In this document: positions 37,758 to 50,905 of the stretch, piece by piece
Numbering within the stretch: position 1 is the stretch's first letter
Layout of the letters: each line of letters starts with the position of its first letter
Source of the DNA: Cotesia glomerata
Lineage: Eukaryota; Arthropoda; Insecta; Hymenoptera; Braconidae
Direction of reading: 5' to 3'
Length of the DNA stretch: 64,000 nucleotides
Assembly: GCF_020080835.1 (NCBI RefSeq)
Contig: NC_058158.1
Coordinates: forward strand, 12,710,001-12,774,000
Notes under the pieces: model-generated
What the model was told of the DNA's origin: nothing
Databases searched by the model: none
What the model saw: the letters and a program-made list of their open reading frames with translations, nothing else
Program-made: the position numbers and the translations under genes

Positions 37758-39310
37758 CTAAATGTGTTGAAATAAATTTTCTCACACACTTTAGAAATCA
37801 TTCCCATCAGCAAGAATTATTACTTATCTTCTGAAATAAATCTCCGTGGTAATAAACGAGAAAAAATATGAACATTAATTACAATGCATAATTCTAAGTG
37901 TTGCTGACAAAAATAAATAAATATTAATTAATTTAAAGGCGCTGTTTAAAAGCATGTAATGCATCTCAAAAATATATGTATAATTATAAAACTAGTATGA
38001 GTGGTTATGAATTGAGTCGACGGATAAAATTAGTCAGCGTGATGCTTTTTATATAGTTTAATTTAAAGAAATTATGTACCATCGTAATTAGTGATGATTA
38101 TTATGTTACGGACAATGTTCGACAAGATTTTAAGATTATTAATAATATTATTAATTACTTTTATTATTGATATTATTTTTATTATCATTATTATTACTAT
38201 TATTAGTTATTATTATTGTGAACATCGAGTTAATATTATGTTATTGTTTTAATTGTGTGTTGTTTTGTATGTACCTATTAGTCTAAATCATTATTGTCAG
38301 TAGTAATTAAAGGTGATAATGATTATGAAGTAAAATGATGATAAAAATAATTATTTACTTATAATGGTGATTAAAAACCGTGTTATTAAATGTGTATACT
38401 GTTTTCATTCGCTGATAGCTATTCTGATCTATGGTAACATCCCTCCTTTATAATATAAACACTTCTCTTCTCATACCATACCACTTATTCCCACTAATGA
38501 ATACTTCAATTCTTCAGCATTTGTTTTTTCAACGAAAAGAACAGCGCTTTTTTTTTCGTAAAAAGCAATAAAAATTATTTAAAAAGTTGAAAAAAACCCT
38601 CTAGAAACGAATTTAATGTCGATATATAAATAATATTTAATTAATTAAAAGTAATTATTAATAAAGAATAATTTTTTCTAAAATATTTGTTATTTTTAAA
38701 TAGCTTTTTAACCAATTAAATGCGAAGAAATTTTTTTCATCTATCAGCAAAATTTGCTGTAATAAAAATAAATGATCTGAAAAATTGGCTCTTGCATTTT
38801 ATCAAATGATTTAATTCTAAATTGCAACAGATATCTAGATGCTATTTGTTTGTAAATAATTTATTAAGAATGAGACGTATACACTCTTGTATCCAAGTGC
38901 AATAATAATAAAAATGTGTTTTATTTGTGCCAAAGTACAACCTAAGCGTGGATTTTTAAAATGAAATTAATAATAATTCAATAAAAAAAAATAGTTTTGT
39001 TTAAAGTTTTAAATGAATAACAAAATAACAAATAAAATAAAAGGAGTAAATTATCTTGAGTTTTATTTTAGTTTACTTAGAGATCAATAAAATTCTACGA
39101 TTTGTCACGATTTTAAATAACAAGGTTTAAGTAAAAGCTGCATATAGCAAACTACATTTCTGTATAGGAAATATAGTACGTATTTCAGCAATATAATTAT
39201 TAATTTCGAGAACTTTTTGGTTTGCTTATAATTTTCCCTCCAAATTATCTAATTTTAAATAGGAAAAAGTACGCAGTAAATAATTTTAAAACACACACGG
39301 GTTTTAATAT

Positions 39311-39493
39311 CTACAAAAAAAAAAAATTCTTGCACCAAGAAAATTTTTAGGAAGACAAAAGTTATTTTAGAGCAAGAAGAAATTTTCTTGGCTCAAGAAA
39401 CTTTGACTTCATTCAAGAAATTTTCAATCTTCCTCAATATTTTCTTGAGCTAAGAAAATTTATCCTTCAGTCAAGAATTTTTTTTTTTCAGTG
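39311..39493. mobile_element. MITE of the TTCTTGA family
   Basis: Ends CTACAAAAAA and TTTTTTTTCAGTGTAG with TA on both sides. The interior carries 'ttcttgcaccaagaaaatt' and 'ttcttgagctaagaaaatt' in opposed order. Confidence 0.55.
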
Positions 39494-40611
39494 TAGCTTC
39501 AATAAATTCTCATCAAACTCAAGTAAGCTTCAATCCAGCTTAACAGAGCTTAGAGAGACTATTGATCTTATGATAATGCTAATGAAGTCCCATTTGAAGC
39601 TCATTTAAGCTCTTTCAGAATCATTATAAGCTCAATATGTTTTTTGAACTTAGTAAGGCTAGATTAGAGCTTAAACAAGTTCTATAAAAATTAATTAAGG
39701 CCAGATATTTTAACCTAGGCAGAAATTTTAACGTCATCAGGATAAAACCATTCAATTTCCTGAGCAAAATAAAATAAATAGAAAATAAATAATTAGAATA
39801 TTCCCAAATCCTGAAAATCCTTGTACTGGTAATGAGTTAGTATAAAATTTGAAAATCGATATGGTTTTCGTATCTTAAATAGTCGACTAATGCATTGGCA
39901 ATACCTAAAAAAAAAAAAAAAAAAAAAATACTTTACAAAAACAGAGGTAAATTATAAATAACTTATAATCTCATAGAGTTTTATTAAAAAAGTGAGAAAA
40001 AAAAAACGTTTCTTTACATGCGACCTTATTGCGTCATCATCAATAATTCTTGTGACAAATTAGTTGACGTCACACGTATGTAATACTATAATACAAATCA
40101 CGACTTGATTCTTTAATACTGTTACGCCAGTATACTTGTAAACAAAATAAAACAGTCATCGGTATATTGATTTAATCGTACTTGAACATTCGTAAACACT
40201 CATTTAACTTGTGTCCAAAAATGATTAATTATTAGAAAAAAATAAATAAATAAATAAGAGAGAAATAAACAAGCAAAAACGAATTTTTTTGTACTCTAGG
40301 AAAAATTAATAGTTGATAAGTAAGCATCGAAATTTTAAATCGTTAAGATATTCATCAGCCTATCTAGTTTTCCTTAATATTGTATATGTATAAATGTACG
40401 TGATTCTTTGTAAATAAAAGCATATTATCTTATCTATGATATATATTATGAACAGTTACATCGATTGAAACATACAGATTTGTTGCTGAAATGAAAGAAG
40501 AATTCAAAGGATTAAAGTAAGACTGCATTTTTTTAAATTTTATTTATTTTACAAAATATTACCCTTTTTTTATGTTGCTTGTTTTATTAAAGTTATAGTT
40601 TTTGTTAATTG

Positions 40612-40836
40612 ATTTTCTGCCCTCCAGCCGGAAAGTGGCAACTTTCTGGCCGCTGCGCTAAACAAAGTTGCCACATTCCGGCTATGTCGAGCAGAAAAAT
40701 AGTATACACACCTTGGCCAGTAAATAAGAAAGCCTCAGATCCCATGTTTGTCAACCTCGGCTTTGCCTCGGCCAACAATTACATGTGATCTGAGACTTTT
40801 CTTATTTTACTGGCCTAGGTATGTAATATACTATTT
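40612..40836. repeat. Two adjacent strong hairpins
   Basis: Stem 1: GCCGGAAAGTGGCAACTTT (40627) with AAAGTTGCCACATTCCGGC (ends 40682), plus outer TTTTCTGC/GCAGAAAA. Stem 2: AATAGTATA..CCTTGGCCAGTAAATAAG (from 40699) with CTTATTTTACTGGCC..TATACTATT (ends 40836), plus inner CCTCAGATC/GATCTGAG and CCTCGG/CCGAGG pairs. The sequence is far more GC-rich than its flanks. Probably a compound MITE, though no terminal repeat with target duplication is evident. Confidence 0.65.
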
Positions 40837-41053
40837 GCATCGTTCCAATATTTGTTGCTAGTCGTACCTTGTTGTTCGACTCTTCCGCTTAATTTGCTGA
40901 AACTCGTTTTAAACACTTCCCACCAACTATTAAATAAAAAATTTGTGCCGAAACTTTGTTATGATGCTATCAACTAAAAAGTGAATATATGAAAATAAAT
41001 GATGCTCAACAGTAAAATAAATAACATATTATGACTGTAAATTGACAAAATAT

Positions 41054-42662
41054 TAGGGGTGTGCGAATAGTGTTCGAATCGAATCGAATCGAATAGTACT
41101 ATTCGATTCGAAATTCGAATCGAATATTCGAATAGTTTGAATAATTCGAATAGTTCGAATAATTCGAATAGTTTGAATGATTCGAATAGTTCGAATAATT
41201 CGAATAATTCGAATAGTTCGAATAATTCGAATAGTTCGAATATTTTAAATAATTGAAACAGTCGTTTTCTGTCGATAAACTAACTAATTTTTATGTAAAA
41301 ATTAATTCGTTTGATTTTATTTGACTAAAGGAGTCTTCATAATTATTTGATAGTAAAGGCTGCTTATTATATTTGTAATAAATATTTCTTGGTGAATTCG
41401 GACCCCCTGTTTCGGGGCACCTCGTCATTTTGACATTTCTCCGGGAAAATTCGATTTTATTTTAAATAAGATCTACGACACGATGGTTCAGACATTGAAA
41501 GAGTGTAAAGGTAGCAATGAAAAGCGACAACAATGAATACGTCGCATAAGCTTTTTAATAAAAGATTTTATAGATATGATATTTACACAGTAAAAATTTT
41601 GCGTCATTGCGTCAAAAATTTTGTGTTAAAATTTTATATTAAATATTTTACACTTTTTTGTGTTAATTTAACATTTTTCTGTGTTAATTTAACACAATTA
41701 ATGTTAAATTTACACATAAAAGTGTTAAATATTTAACACAAAAATTTTTAACACATAATTTTTTGACGCAATGACGCAAAATTTTTTACTGTGTATCATA
41801 TTTGTGAAATATATAAAATATATAAAAATTCGTGTGGGTATTTAAATGATAGATCTCGATAAGTGTAACTCGAGGATGAGCTTGTATCGTTCGTTAAACA
41901 TATCATCAGTAGACAAAATACAAAGTCATTCTTCAATTCTTGACATTTTTTAAGACATAAGCTCATCCTGATGTTACGCTCATCGAGACCTTTCATTTGA
42001 GTACGCACACGATTTTTTCATATATTTTATAAACCTATATGATATTTCCCATATTTGTGGAATATATAAAATTCATAAAAAATTCATGTGGGCTATGTAA
42101 ATATTACTATAATGTAATATAGCTATAGACGTAATTTATTTCAGTTAAGAGAAAAATAAATTAATTTAAATAATCTTAGCTAGAGATAAAGCTATAGAAT
42201 TTCCATAGTCTATATTTACACTTTTTCAATGTCTGATCTATCGTGCCTGTAGATCTCATTTATTAAAGAAATCGAATTTTTCCGGAAAAATGTCAAAATA
42301 GCGAGGTGCCCCGAGGCGGGGAGTCCGAATACACCAAGAGATATTTATTACAAATAATAAGCAGACTTTACTATCGAATAATTATGAAGACTTTATTTAG
42401 TCAAATAAAATAAAACAAATTAATTTTTACACAAAAATTAATCAGTTTATTAACAGAAAACGACTGTTTGAATTATTTGAGCTATTCGAACGATTCGAAT
42501 TATTCGAACGATTCGAATTATTCGAACTATTCGAATTATTCGAACGATTCGAATTATTCGAACGATTCGAATTATTCGAATATTCGATTCGAAATTCGAA
42601 TCGAATAATTCGATTCGAATTCGAGGCGAATTATTCGTAAACTCGAATATTCGCACACCCTA
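41054..42662. mobile_element. Non-autonomous hAT foldback element with 8-bp target duplication
   Basis: The termini TAGGGGTGTGCGAATA and TATTCGCACACCCTA are hAT-type. The octamer CAAAATAT is present immediately outside both ends (41046-41053 and 42663-42670), a perfect 8-bp target-site duplication as hAT transposases make. The inverted arms are about 440 bp long and include iterated TTCGAATA/ATTCGAA arrays. A GC-richer block with GGGGCACCTCG on the left and CGAGGTGCCCC on the right follows, then matching words such as ACGACA..GATGGTTCAGACATTG. There is no transposase frame. The interior contains a separately inserted MITE at 41586-41793. Confidence 0.88.
41586..41793. mobile_element. MITE, GCGTCATTGCGTCA family, nested in hAT element
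   Basis: Ends CACAGTAAAAATTTTGCGTC and the inverted GACGCAAAATTTTTTACTGTG are flanked by TA on both sides. The interior has several AACAC/GTGTT words arranged symmetrically. It is the longer relative of the copy at 19003-19096. Its position inside the hAT arms shows it inserted later. Confidence 0.8.
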
Positions 42663-42833
42663 CAAAATATACTCTTTTATTTAGATAAGAGAATAATTGT
42701 TAAAATATTTTATTGTTAGCTACCGTTGATTTGTATTTCTTAAATTGTCAGTAGATTATTATTACTATGTCTTATTACTAAGTTTCAGCATAAAGCACAA
42801 GGATGCACTAACATGGAGAAACCTTAAGTTCAT

Positions 42834-43035
42834 ACACTGATAAAAAGATTAGCTTACGCCAAGAAAGAAAGTCTGGGGCCAAGAAAACTATTTTGATGAA
42901 AATGACTTCCTTGGATCAAGAAAAAGAATTCTTGAGCCCAGAGATATATTCTTGGTTTAAGTATATTTTTTTAGTGTGAGAAATTTTGTTCTTGATTGAA
43001 AAAAAAAAATTAATTTCTTCAAAATAGTTTTCTTA
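42834..43035. mobile_element. MITE of the TTCTTGA family, decayed right end
   Basis: Starts ACACTGATAAAAAGATTAGC after TA and contains 'ttggatcaagaaa', 'ttcttgagccc' and 'ttcttggtttaag'. The right terminus is diverged. Confidence 0.45.
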
Positions 43036-43644
43036 ATAGTTCGACTGTATAATAGAAATAGATCACTAGCTATCGTGAAAATTTATCTATTTACCAACTT
43101 GTTATCAGAAGATTCGTTAGTTATTAGAATCGTTGATAATAAAATACCTGAATTTTTATACTGTAATAGTGCCGATTCACTGTAATGGTGCGTCATTTCA
43201 TCAACTCTAAATCAGCTTGCTAAAAAACTAAATAAAGTAATTACACAAATCAAATTTCATTTTGATTGACATCTGAATTGTCATAATATAACATGATAAT
43301 TTTGTAGATTCTTAAGCAAAACAAACTGTATGTTATGACTGAATTTCATATCATGTAATCAATATTGCGCCTACAACTAGTAGTTCATTGAACAATTTAT
43401 CAATAAAGCAAGTAATTTCATTTACCAAAAAAAACTTAAATCTAGTTAAGTAATTTGAAAATATCAAAGTTTTGAGCTCAAAGAATTTTTACCACTTCTT
43501 AAAAAGTATCTTAAAGTCCGATCACAAACTTATCAGGTAAGCTACTTATAAAATTAGGAGGTATATAATTTAATACAGTTTCAAAATTAAGTATGAATTT
43601 CAAATGACGTGTGTGTATTTATGTGTAGGCTGCATGGCTTTTTT

Positions 43645-44365
43645 AACTTCTCGCTAAGAAAATCTGTAAGTTATTGGTTTTACTTCAATTTGCGAAAATC
43701 GAGTTTTCATCAGATTTCGACATTTTAAGGTCACAGATAGCTTCCCTGACTACCCCCGCGATATTGTCACTAAGTTTACGTATATGTGAAAGTATGTGCC
43801 CACTTATAACTTTTGAACGACTAAACCGAACGGAACTTATCAAACGACGTTCCAAAGAGTTCCCTCAAACTTTAATTTCCTGTAAATTTGAACGGATTTG
43901 GACCCATAGATTTTGGGAAATCTGAAAAAAACTTCGAAAAAATTTTTTTTAAATGTGGTTTTTTTGGAATAACTTTTAAACGGTTCGTTGATTCGTTCGA
44001 GAGATATCGTAAACGAAAGAAAACAAAAAAAAATGATTTTTTTAAAATTACTCCAAAATTCCTAGTTCAATCAATTCAAATTTAAAAATCCTTGATGAGG
44101 TAAAAAAACTGCGTCGAATACTATCAACCGCGTGAAAGTCGGTTCATTCATTCAAAAGTTATTGCGGTTTGAAAATTCAAAAAATAGTTTTATCAAATTT
44201 CCATCAGACTTTTGACCTCGAATAGCTCAAAAGTATAGAAAAGCTATCTCTTGGAGCTCGGAGAGCTCAACATCACACATAAATTGTATTTTTGAGCTCG
44301 AAGAGATCAAAAACGTCATAAGTGCAATTTTAAGGGCTTAGGTATGGAATTAGCAGGGATGGGCT
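43645..44365. mobile_element. TIR element R, diverged copy
   Basis: It begins AACTTCTCGCTAAGAAAAT and follows the 11850 copy in order: 'gagttttcatcagatttcgac', 'ggtcac', 'gcttccctgactaccccc', 'taacttttgaacgac', then 'gagctcggagagctc' and 'ttagcagggatgg'. The right terminal repeat is damaged. Confidence 0.6.
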
Positions 44366-44693
44366 TCAGGGTCAACCATTTTCCTAATTTTTTTTATCTA
44401 TAATCATTTCTCATGCCATAATTTGTCAGCGAAAATTTCTCATAAAATATATGCTGCCCAAACATTTCTTACAATAGACATTTATCATCATCAAAATTTC
44501 TCATTAAACCAAAATTAACCTGATATTCTATCTGGAGAGCTTCACCCCCAACCTCTACCGATGCTTCACCCTTGGACTTTACAATAAAAAAATGTATTTT
44601 CTCAAATATTTCTCACAAAACCATAATTTATCCAATATTTTAACCATCAATCATCATCATTATCATCATCGTCATCACACCATCGATAAGTAA

Positions 44694-45318
44694 CACCGGC
44701 ACACAAAAAAAAAAGTTGTCAGTACTTTTGACGAGACCTATATATCTTTATGTATTTCGACCCGCTGAGTCCGAATTTGAGGTCAGTTTGACCCGTACAC
44801 CGTCAAATTTTCGAGAAAACTTTGAAAAACCGAAAAAAATGACGAAAATCGGCAGTTTAGGCGATTTAAAATAATTTAAAAATTTTTTTTGACCTAAACT
44901 AAGCATGATTTTTATGTATATCGACCCGCTTAATACTTATCTGAAGTTTATTTAGACCATAAGCCATTAAAAGTTTAAGTAAATTCTAAAAAACCCTGAA
45001 AAATTGCAAAAAAAGAAAAAAATAGCAAAAAAATTCCAGATATTTTGTTAAAAAAAATTTTATAAAATTGAATCAATCATGATTCTCATGTATTTCGATT
45101 TGCTGAATATAAATCTCGAATTTATAAGGCTCAGATATCTCTAAAAAAAAATCTAGATAAATGGCAAAAAAACCACTGAAAATTAAAATAAATCAAGTCC
45201 GTTATGATAAAAATCAATTTTTAAATAAAAATAAAAAATTTTTAACATGTTATCCGAACTGTGGAATATAAATTTTAAATTTTTTGACCTAAATCCTCAA
45301 AAAATTTTAGTTAATTCT
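44694..45318 (+). repeat. Left terminal inverted repeat
   Basis: Inverted partner of 53263-53873. The two arms carry many substitutions and small indels, so the insertion is old or the two arms have not been homogenised. Confidence 0.8.
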
Positions 45319-45479
45319 ACTTTTTTTAATATCGTTTTCATTACACTGGTGTTTTGGTGGAATCTCCGCCTCACTCGTCACTGTAATCGCCAAGATTTAC
45401 AGGAAAGTGTAGAAAGTAAGAATGTAAAATGTGCAATTCAAGATTTATCAAGCAACCCTAAGTTGTAATTGAAATAAAG

Positions 45480-45954
45480 TTCGAATTCGAGGTTCTGTTC
45501 GGGGACCAACAATTCCTTCTTCTTATTTGGCATCGTTAACATAGTGATTTGTTCGATCTCAACTATCCTACAAACATAAATAGTAGAATATTTTGTGAAC
45601 CCTGATTGTTAGTCGAACAGTGCTGTTGCAAATTTTATATCACCACAAACTTTCCATGGATGTTCCGAATACTTTATTTCATCTAATACGATTTGCAAAT
45701 TGTAAATCAGTGCTAATATGTTTCCATTATGAAGAAGCACAGTTTTTAAACTTATCTTAAATGAATCAATACAACCTTTCACATCTGGTCAGTACACTGA
45801 TGAATTTTCGGAACTCCTTCTTTTCATCGCAATTTTCAGCATTCCTGATTTCTTGCTTGAATGCTTGTGCCTGTAACGAGGACACCTCCACGTGGTGACG
45901 GCAGGCAACAGAACCGTCTGGCAGAGTCCCTGGGAAGCAGCTTGGGTACCACAT
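45480..45954 (-). pseudogene. Fragment of uncharacterised arthropod gene (left copy)
   Basis: Read on the minus strand, successive pieces are KKEFRKFISVLT, DSFKISLKTVLLHNGN, KYSEHPWKVCGDIKFA, QSGFTKYSTIYVC and KKKELLVPEQ, with stops between them. The order matches a recurrent uncharacterised arthropod protein family that I remember by its 'DSSKRSLKxVLLHNGN' and 'CGDLK..QxGFTKYP' signatures. Its function is not known to me. It lies next to the left TIR and points toward it, mirroring the copy at 52643-53160. Confidence 0.55.
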
Positions 45955-46667
45955 TCCGTTTGTAGTCGGTGTTACAAGATGCTAACTTGTTGGAAGCAGA
46001 CAGAAAATCAACAGTACTTCAAATTTTTAAAACCCGTGATTTGGTCTGCACCGACGAGTCAAAAAAACTGCTACTTTTGCATGACGAACGTTGCAGGTTT
46101 TACTTCGACAACCAAACATAAAATTCAATATGCCAACGTAAAATCAATTGTACAATCTCGAGTCGAAATTTTTTTTCGCTTAAAACCCATTTTAACCTGA
46201 GATAGTCTAATTCAGGGTGAAACAGAATGAAATAGGTTTTAAGAAATAAGGAACTGCATTGATACTAAACCTCGTTTCACTCTGGTAACGTCTACTTAAG
46301 TCCGTTTTCAGACGAGTTAGGTTGAAGAAGGTTCTTAATAAAACTCTTTCACTCTTTTAGAGCCTAGCTGGGATTGCACGATGTATACGATTTTTTGTTT
46401 CTCAGACGAAAAAGTATCAGGCAGGGTTTTATTAAAACCTATTTCAACCTAGTTCAACCTTAATAGCCTAAACTGGTTATATTCATAGTAAAAAAAAAGA
46501 AAAAATTATCATTTAACTGTTGGTTACTTCATGTTATTATTTGCATGACTGTTAAGGTAATGATAACTATTAGTAATGTTAATTTATAATTATACAAGAA
46601 TAATGATATCGAAATGAAGACAGAAGAAACGACGAAGAAAACACAAATTTCCGTTGAAAAAAACTCA

Positions 46668-46742
46668 GCTTTACTGGGATTCGAAATCGAGACCTCACGA
46701 TTACGAAGCAAGACTGGATCCCCTCTGCTACTCGAAGACTAG
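46668..46742 (-). repeat. tRNA-derived SINE head
   Basis: On the minus strand CTTCGAGTAGCAGAGGGGAT (box A region) is followed about 30 nt later by GGTCTCGATTTCGAATCCC (box B region). It aligns by eye with the unit at 16171-16250 (CTTCGGATAGCGTAGAGGGA .. GAGGTCTGGGTTCGATTCCC), so both belong to one SINE family. Confidence 0.55.
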
Positions 46743-46928
46743 TCATACAGTAGAAATATTTGTTTCCATTTAAGCTACAACTGACAAAATTAAAATTAAC
46801 TCATGTGATTAAATATTATTATTATTTCTTATGTCATGGTAAATATTACTGTGATTATTATTATTAATTTTACAACGTTGCTTACAAAGTGCTTAAAAAA
46901 TTTCATCGCGAAAATTGCCTAAATTTTT

Positions 46929-47553
46929 AACTTCCCGCTAAGAAAATTGAAAATTTTCAAAAGTTGGGAAGTTATTGGTTTTACCCCGTTTTTTGAAAAT
47001 CAAGTTTTCAACGGATGTTGACGTTTTGAGGTCCTAGGAAGCTTCCCCGATTGTTTCCGCGATGGTGTCCGTTTGTCTGTATGTATGTAAGTATGCATGT
47101 AAGTATGTATGTGTGTGTATGTGTGTATCGCGATTGGCGTCATTCAAAAGGGCTTGACCAAACTTAGATTTTGAATATAATTGGGATCGATTCGAACCGG
47201 TAGATTTTGAGAAATTTAAAAAAAACTACAAAAAAAATTTTTTTCAAATGTGTTTTTTTTTTAATAACTTTGAAACGGCTTCACCGATTGATTTCAAAAA
47301 CTATTCAGCTCTTAACATTAAAAATCCACGTCGATCGCCGCCAACCCGGTCAAAATCGGTTAATTCGCTCGTGAGTTATCGTTGTCGAAAGAAAACCGAA
47401 AAAACTGTTTTTTCGGAATTATTTCAAAATTTTTCGTTTAATCAATTTAAACTTAAAGATCCTTTATGGGGCTTCAAAAGCTGCGACACAAAAATTATAT
47501 TTTTGAGCTCTTCGAGTTCAAAATGTGAAAAACTGTGCTATTTGTTCATTCTT
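46929..47553. mobile_element. TIR element R, partial copy
   Basis: Starts with an intact AACTTCCCGCTAAGAAAATT and follows the complete copy through 'gacgttttgaggtcctaggaa' and 'gatttcaaaaactattcagc'. It degenerates near 'gagctcttcgagttc' without a right terminal repeat. (TATG)n words lie near 47072-47105. Confidence 0.65.
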
Positions 47554-48008
47554 TAAATTTTTAATTTGGCAAACTATTCTTTTAGCAATCAGATTTAGAT
47601 TTTAGATTTAGATTTATTGGTTTATGCCAAGGCAAATTGCCAAATGACAAAGTTAAATTACAAGTTTAATTGATACAGTAATTTATTTAATCTAACTTAA
47701 GTTAAGTGTTTGGTATAAAAATTTATAGAGTAATTATTTATTGAATAATTTTGAGTTTGAGTTAACTGAATGTACAATAGGTAAGTGTGATAGAGTAAAC
47801 ACATATGAATAGATTATGATATCGATCAACAATGAGTGATTTACAATAATGGTTAGTTCAGATTTAAAAATTTACAGTAGCTTACAATTTCACAGATTAA
47901 TACCAAGTAATCCTAATATTATAAATATTATAAACACTTTGTACAGAATATATTCAGAGACATGAAACTAAGATTTAAGAAATACATCAATGAATTCAAA
48001 GGTAAAGC

Positions 48009-50893
48009 TCATACATCTATATTAAATAAGTAGTCGTACAGTTTATTTTTAAAAATTTCAATACTGCTTGCATATACAATTTCCGATGGTAACTCTTCCC
48101 ATAGTCGAATTGATGAAACTACAAATGAATATTCAAAACAGGATGTTAAAAATTTCGGCATTGTGAATTTCACATTATTTTTCTTTGCTGCTAAACGATC
48201 GGCACGCCTTACTCCAGTAATATCAGTAAACAATTCTCGTAAGTAACAGGGTTTATTTGTATCTAGCAATTTATAGAAGAAACAAGAGAGATAGTAGATT
48301 CGACGACTTTTAATTGATAGCCAACCTAGGTTTCGTCTATATGGTGAAATATGTTCGTCGCGTTTTAAATTATAAATAAAACGAATTGCAGAATTCATAG
48401 CAGTTTGCAACTTACGATTATTATCATACGTAGCATCAGTTAATACTATAGAGCAATAGTCTATTAAAGGTAAAATAGTTGCAGAAACTAACAACCTCTT
48501 TATATCAGTACTATAAATATTTTTGCGTAACTTTAAGCTATACAACGCTGAGTTTATTTTACTCACAATTTTCGACACATGCAGATTCCAAGATAAATTA
48601 CTTGAAACATGTAATCCCAGACACTTTGAATGGTCAGTATATGGTAATGCAACGCCATTTACAATGATGGGTGGTAAGCTTTCACGCTGGATCATTTTTA
48701 ATTTACTAGTAGTACCTATTAACATAACACTAGTTTTATTCAAATTTATCTCTAGACCGTGATCTTTCGCCCAGTCAGCAACTGCCTGAGCGTCTGATGT
48801 GACATTAGTAATTGCATCATGTAACTGATAAGCATAAAAGTGTTGATAAATAAATTTATCGTCTGCAAATAAACCATGCTTACAATGGACCAATCGAGAT
48901 GCGACTGAGTTCATTATTACAAGAAATAAAATAGGGCCTAACACTGAGCCTTGCGGAACACCAGACGTAGTATTCAAGAACTCAGTAGTCGATCTCATAC
49001 TATCAGTTACAGACTGGCTTCTATTTGTTAAATATGAGTAAAACCAATTGATTGTATTAAGTGAGAAGCCTAATTTCACTAAGTTTATAAGGATATCTTT
49101 ATGGTCTACATAATCAAAAGCTTTTGTTAAGTCAAATAGTACTTAGAGGGTTAGCTTATTTCTATCCATAGATTGTCGAATATCATCTACCAATTTTAAT
49201 AGAGCTATATGAGTCCCGTGATGTCTCCTAAAACCTGATTGATATTTATCAATTAAATCATTAGTTTCCAAGTAATTTACCACTTGATTAGCTATGATTC
49301 TTTCAAAGACTTTACTAAGATGGGAAGTATTTGCTATAGGGCGAGTGTCCGAAGGTGACTTTGGTGGGGTAACTTTATTTAATGGGACAATAAATATAGT
49401 TTTCCAATCATGAGGAAAAATACCGGTACTCAAAGAGCGATTGAACAAAGCTGTAAGGAACAGAGAAATTTGTGGGACATGATTACTAAGCCATTTTAAA
49501 TCTACTCCGTCTGGGCTTTTACCTTTTGATTTCAACAAAGTGAGTTTAACAGCTTTAGTTACATCAACTATATCTATTTCGGACCATTCAAATGAGCAAT
49601 TTACTTCAGAACTATGATAACTCAATAATGAATTTAAAAATGACTCATCACATGGTGGATGTTTTCTAACTATTTTTTGCGTAATGTTCATTTAATTCAG
49701 CAGACTCAAAATAATTAAGCGGAGAAGAATTTGAGCTCTTTACTAAACCCAGATGTTTTAATTTACTCCATACGGACGTCCCACTTGGCAAATTCAAGAG
49801 CTGTTTATTTAGATAATTTTCACGAGCTTCTTTAAGTTCCCATTTAAGCTCCTTTCTTTTTAACTTGAATAACGCTAACAAGTTATCATTTCTGGACCTC
49901 TTAGCCCGCTTATACAGAGAGTCCCGTTCTTTGCATTTAGATTTAAGTTCACTTGTTAACCATGGATTTGGTGGTCTTATGACTTTACGTGTATGTAACG
50001 GAGCAAATTCATCCAGACATGCTAAGACATTAGTTTTAAACATATCGAATAAATAGTTTGGGTCGACAGAATCTAGAGGCACTTGAGTTAGATTTAGAGT
50101 TTGCATAAGAGAGCTTGAAAGGGCAGTTTGATTTGAATTTGTAAATTTTCGGTAAGTAATAAATTTATCCAGCTTCTTAGGTGTATCAAAAACGTACTCA
50201 CAAAATAAATAATCATGACCACTGATGAACGGATGATTTGACTTAAAGAACATACCCTGTTTGGAATTATTGTCCAGAAATACTACATCTAACCATGAAT
50301 CTTTATTTCGGGTATGATGTGTAGCACCATAAGGAACAGAGTGTAACGATAACTCTAAAATAAATGTTTTTAAGTGGTTAGACACATATGAACTAGTCAA
50401 TAAATCGCAATTTAGATCGCCAGTTATTATGAAATTTTTATAACGCGAAGCTAAGTTTGTGTGAATCTCAAAAATTCATTTAATAAATTGCCATTTGGCC
50501 GCCTATAGACTACAGATAAAGAAGATGTGCTCCAGCAAGTGAAGCAACATCCAGGATTATAAATTCAGGCTGGTTTAAGTAATCTGATATCGAGATGTGT
50601 ACAATTTTCGATTTCAAAGACCTATGGATTAAACAAGCAACACCACCACCAACAACCATACGACCAGTGTCCAGATGTTTCAATGTTCTATCTCTTCAGA
50701 AATACTGTATAATCTTTCAAACTAAAATTGAATTATCATGAGATGGTTTAAGCCAAGTTTCTGTTAAAGTTATGATATGAGGTTTTATTTCCGCAACTAA
50801 ATTTATTAATTGTGCAATATGACCATTTACACTATTTATATTTAAACTTAATACTCTAAGTGACTTAAAATCATGATTTGAAGATTCAGTTAA
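48009..50893 (-). pseudogene. LINE ORF2: endonuclease-reverse transcriptase, broken
   Basis: The frame opens with an APE-type endonuclease start (LRVLSLNINSVNGHIAQL .. LTETWLKP), decays through several frameshifts about 50401-50760, and resumes at NFIITGDLNCDL and WLDVVFLD. The reverse transcriptase follows: KVFERIIANQVV, YQSGFRRHHGT, KAFDYVDHKD, SGVPQGSVLGP and GLFADDKF (catalytic Asp pair). The C-terminal thumb region (RDEHISPYRRNLGWL, FKNKLYDYLF) is intact to the stop at 48009. Two clear lesions lie in the RT half: a frameshift in an A-run near 49680 and an in-frame TAA at 49143-49145 just before the KAFD block. Otherwise the frame is continuous. Confidence 0.85.
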
Positions 50894-50905
50894 CTCTGTT
50901 AATTG

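Larger units (their letters stand above)
35301..41045. other. AT-rich non-coding DNA with scattered MITEs
   Basis: No protein gene or RNA gene is recognised. ATT/TAT microsatellites occur near 38145-38215 and an A-run at about 39907-39929. Three TTCTTGA-family MITEs and a nested hairpin are listed separately. A miR-iab-4/iab-8 type hairpin, expected on the abd-A side of Abd-B, was searched for by its mature core and not found. Confidence 0.45.

Noticed and set aside
42450..42656. Ile-Arg-Ile-Val repeat frame
   Set aside because: Comes from the ATTCGAA array in the hAT arm.
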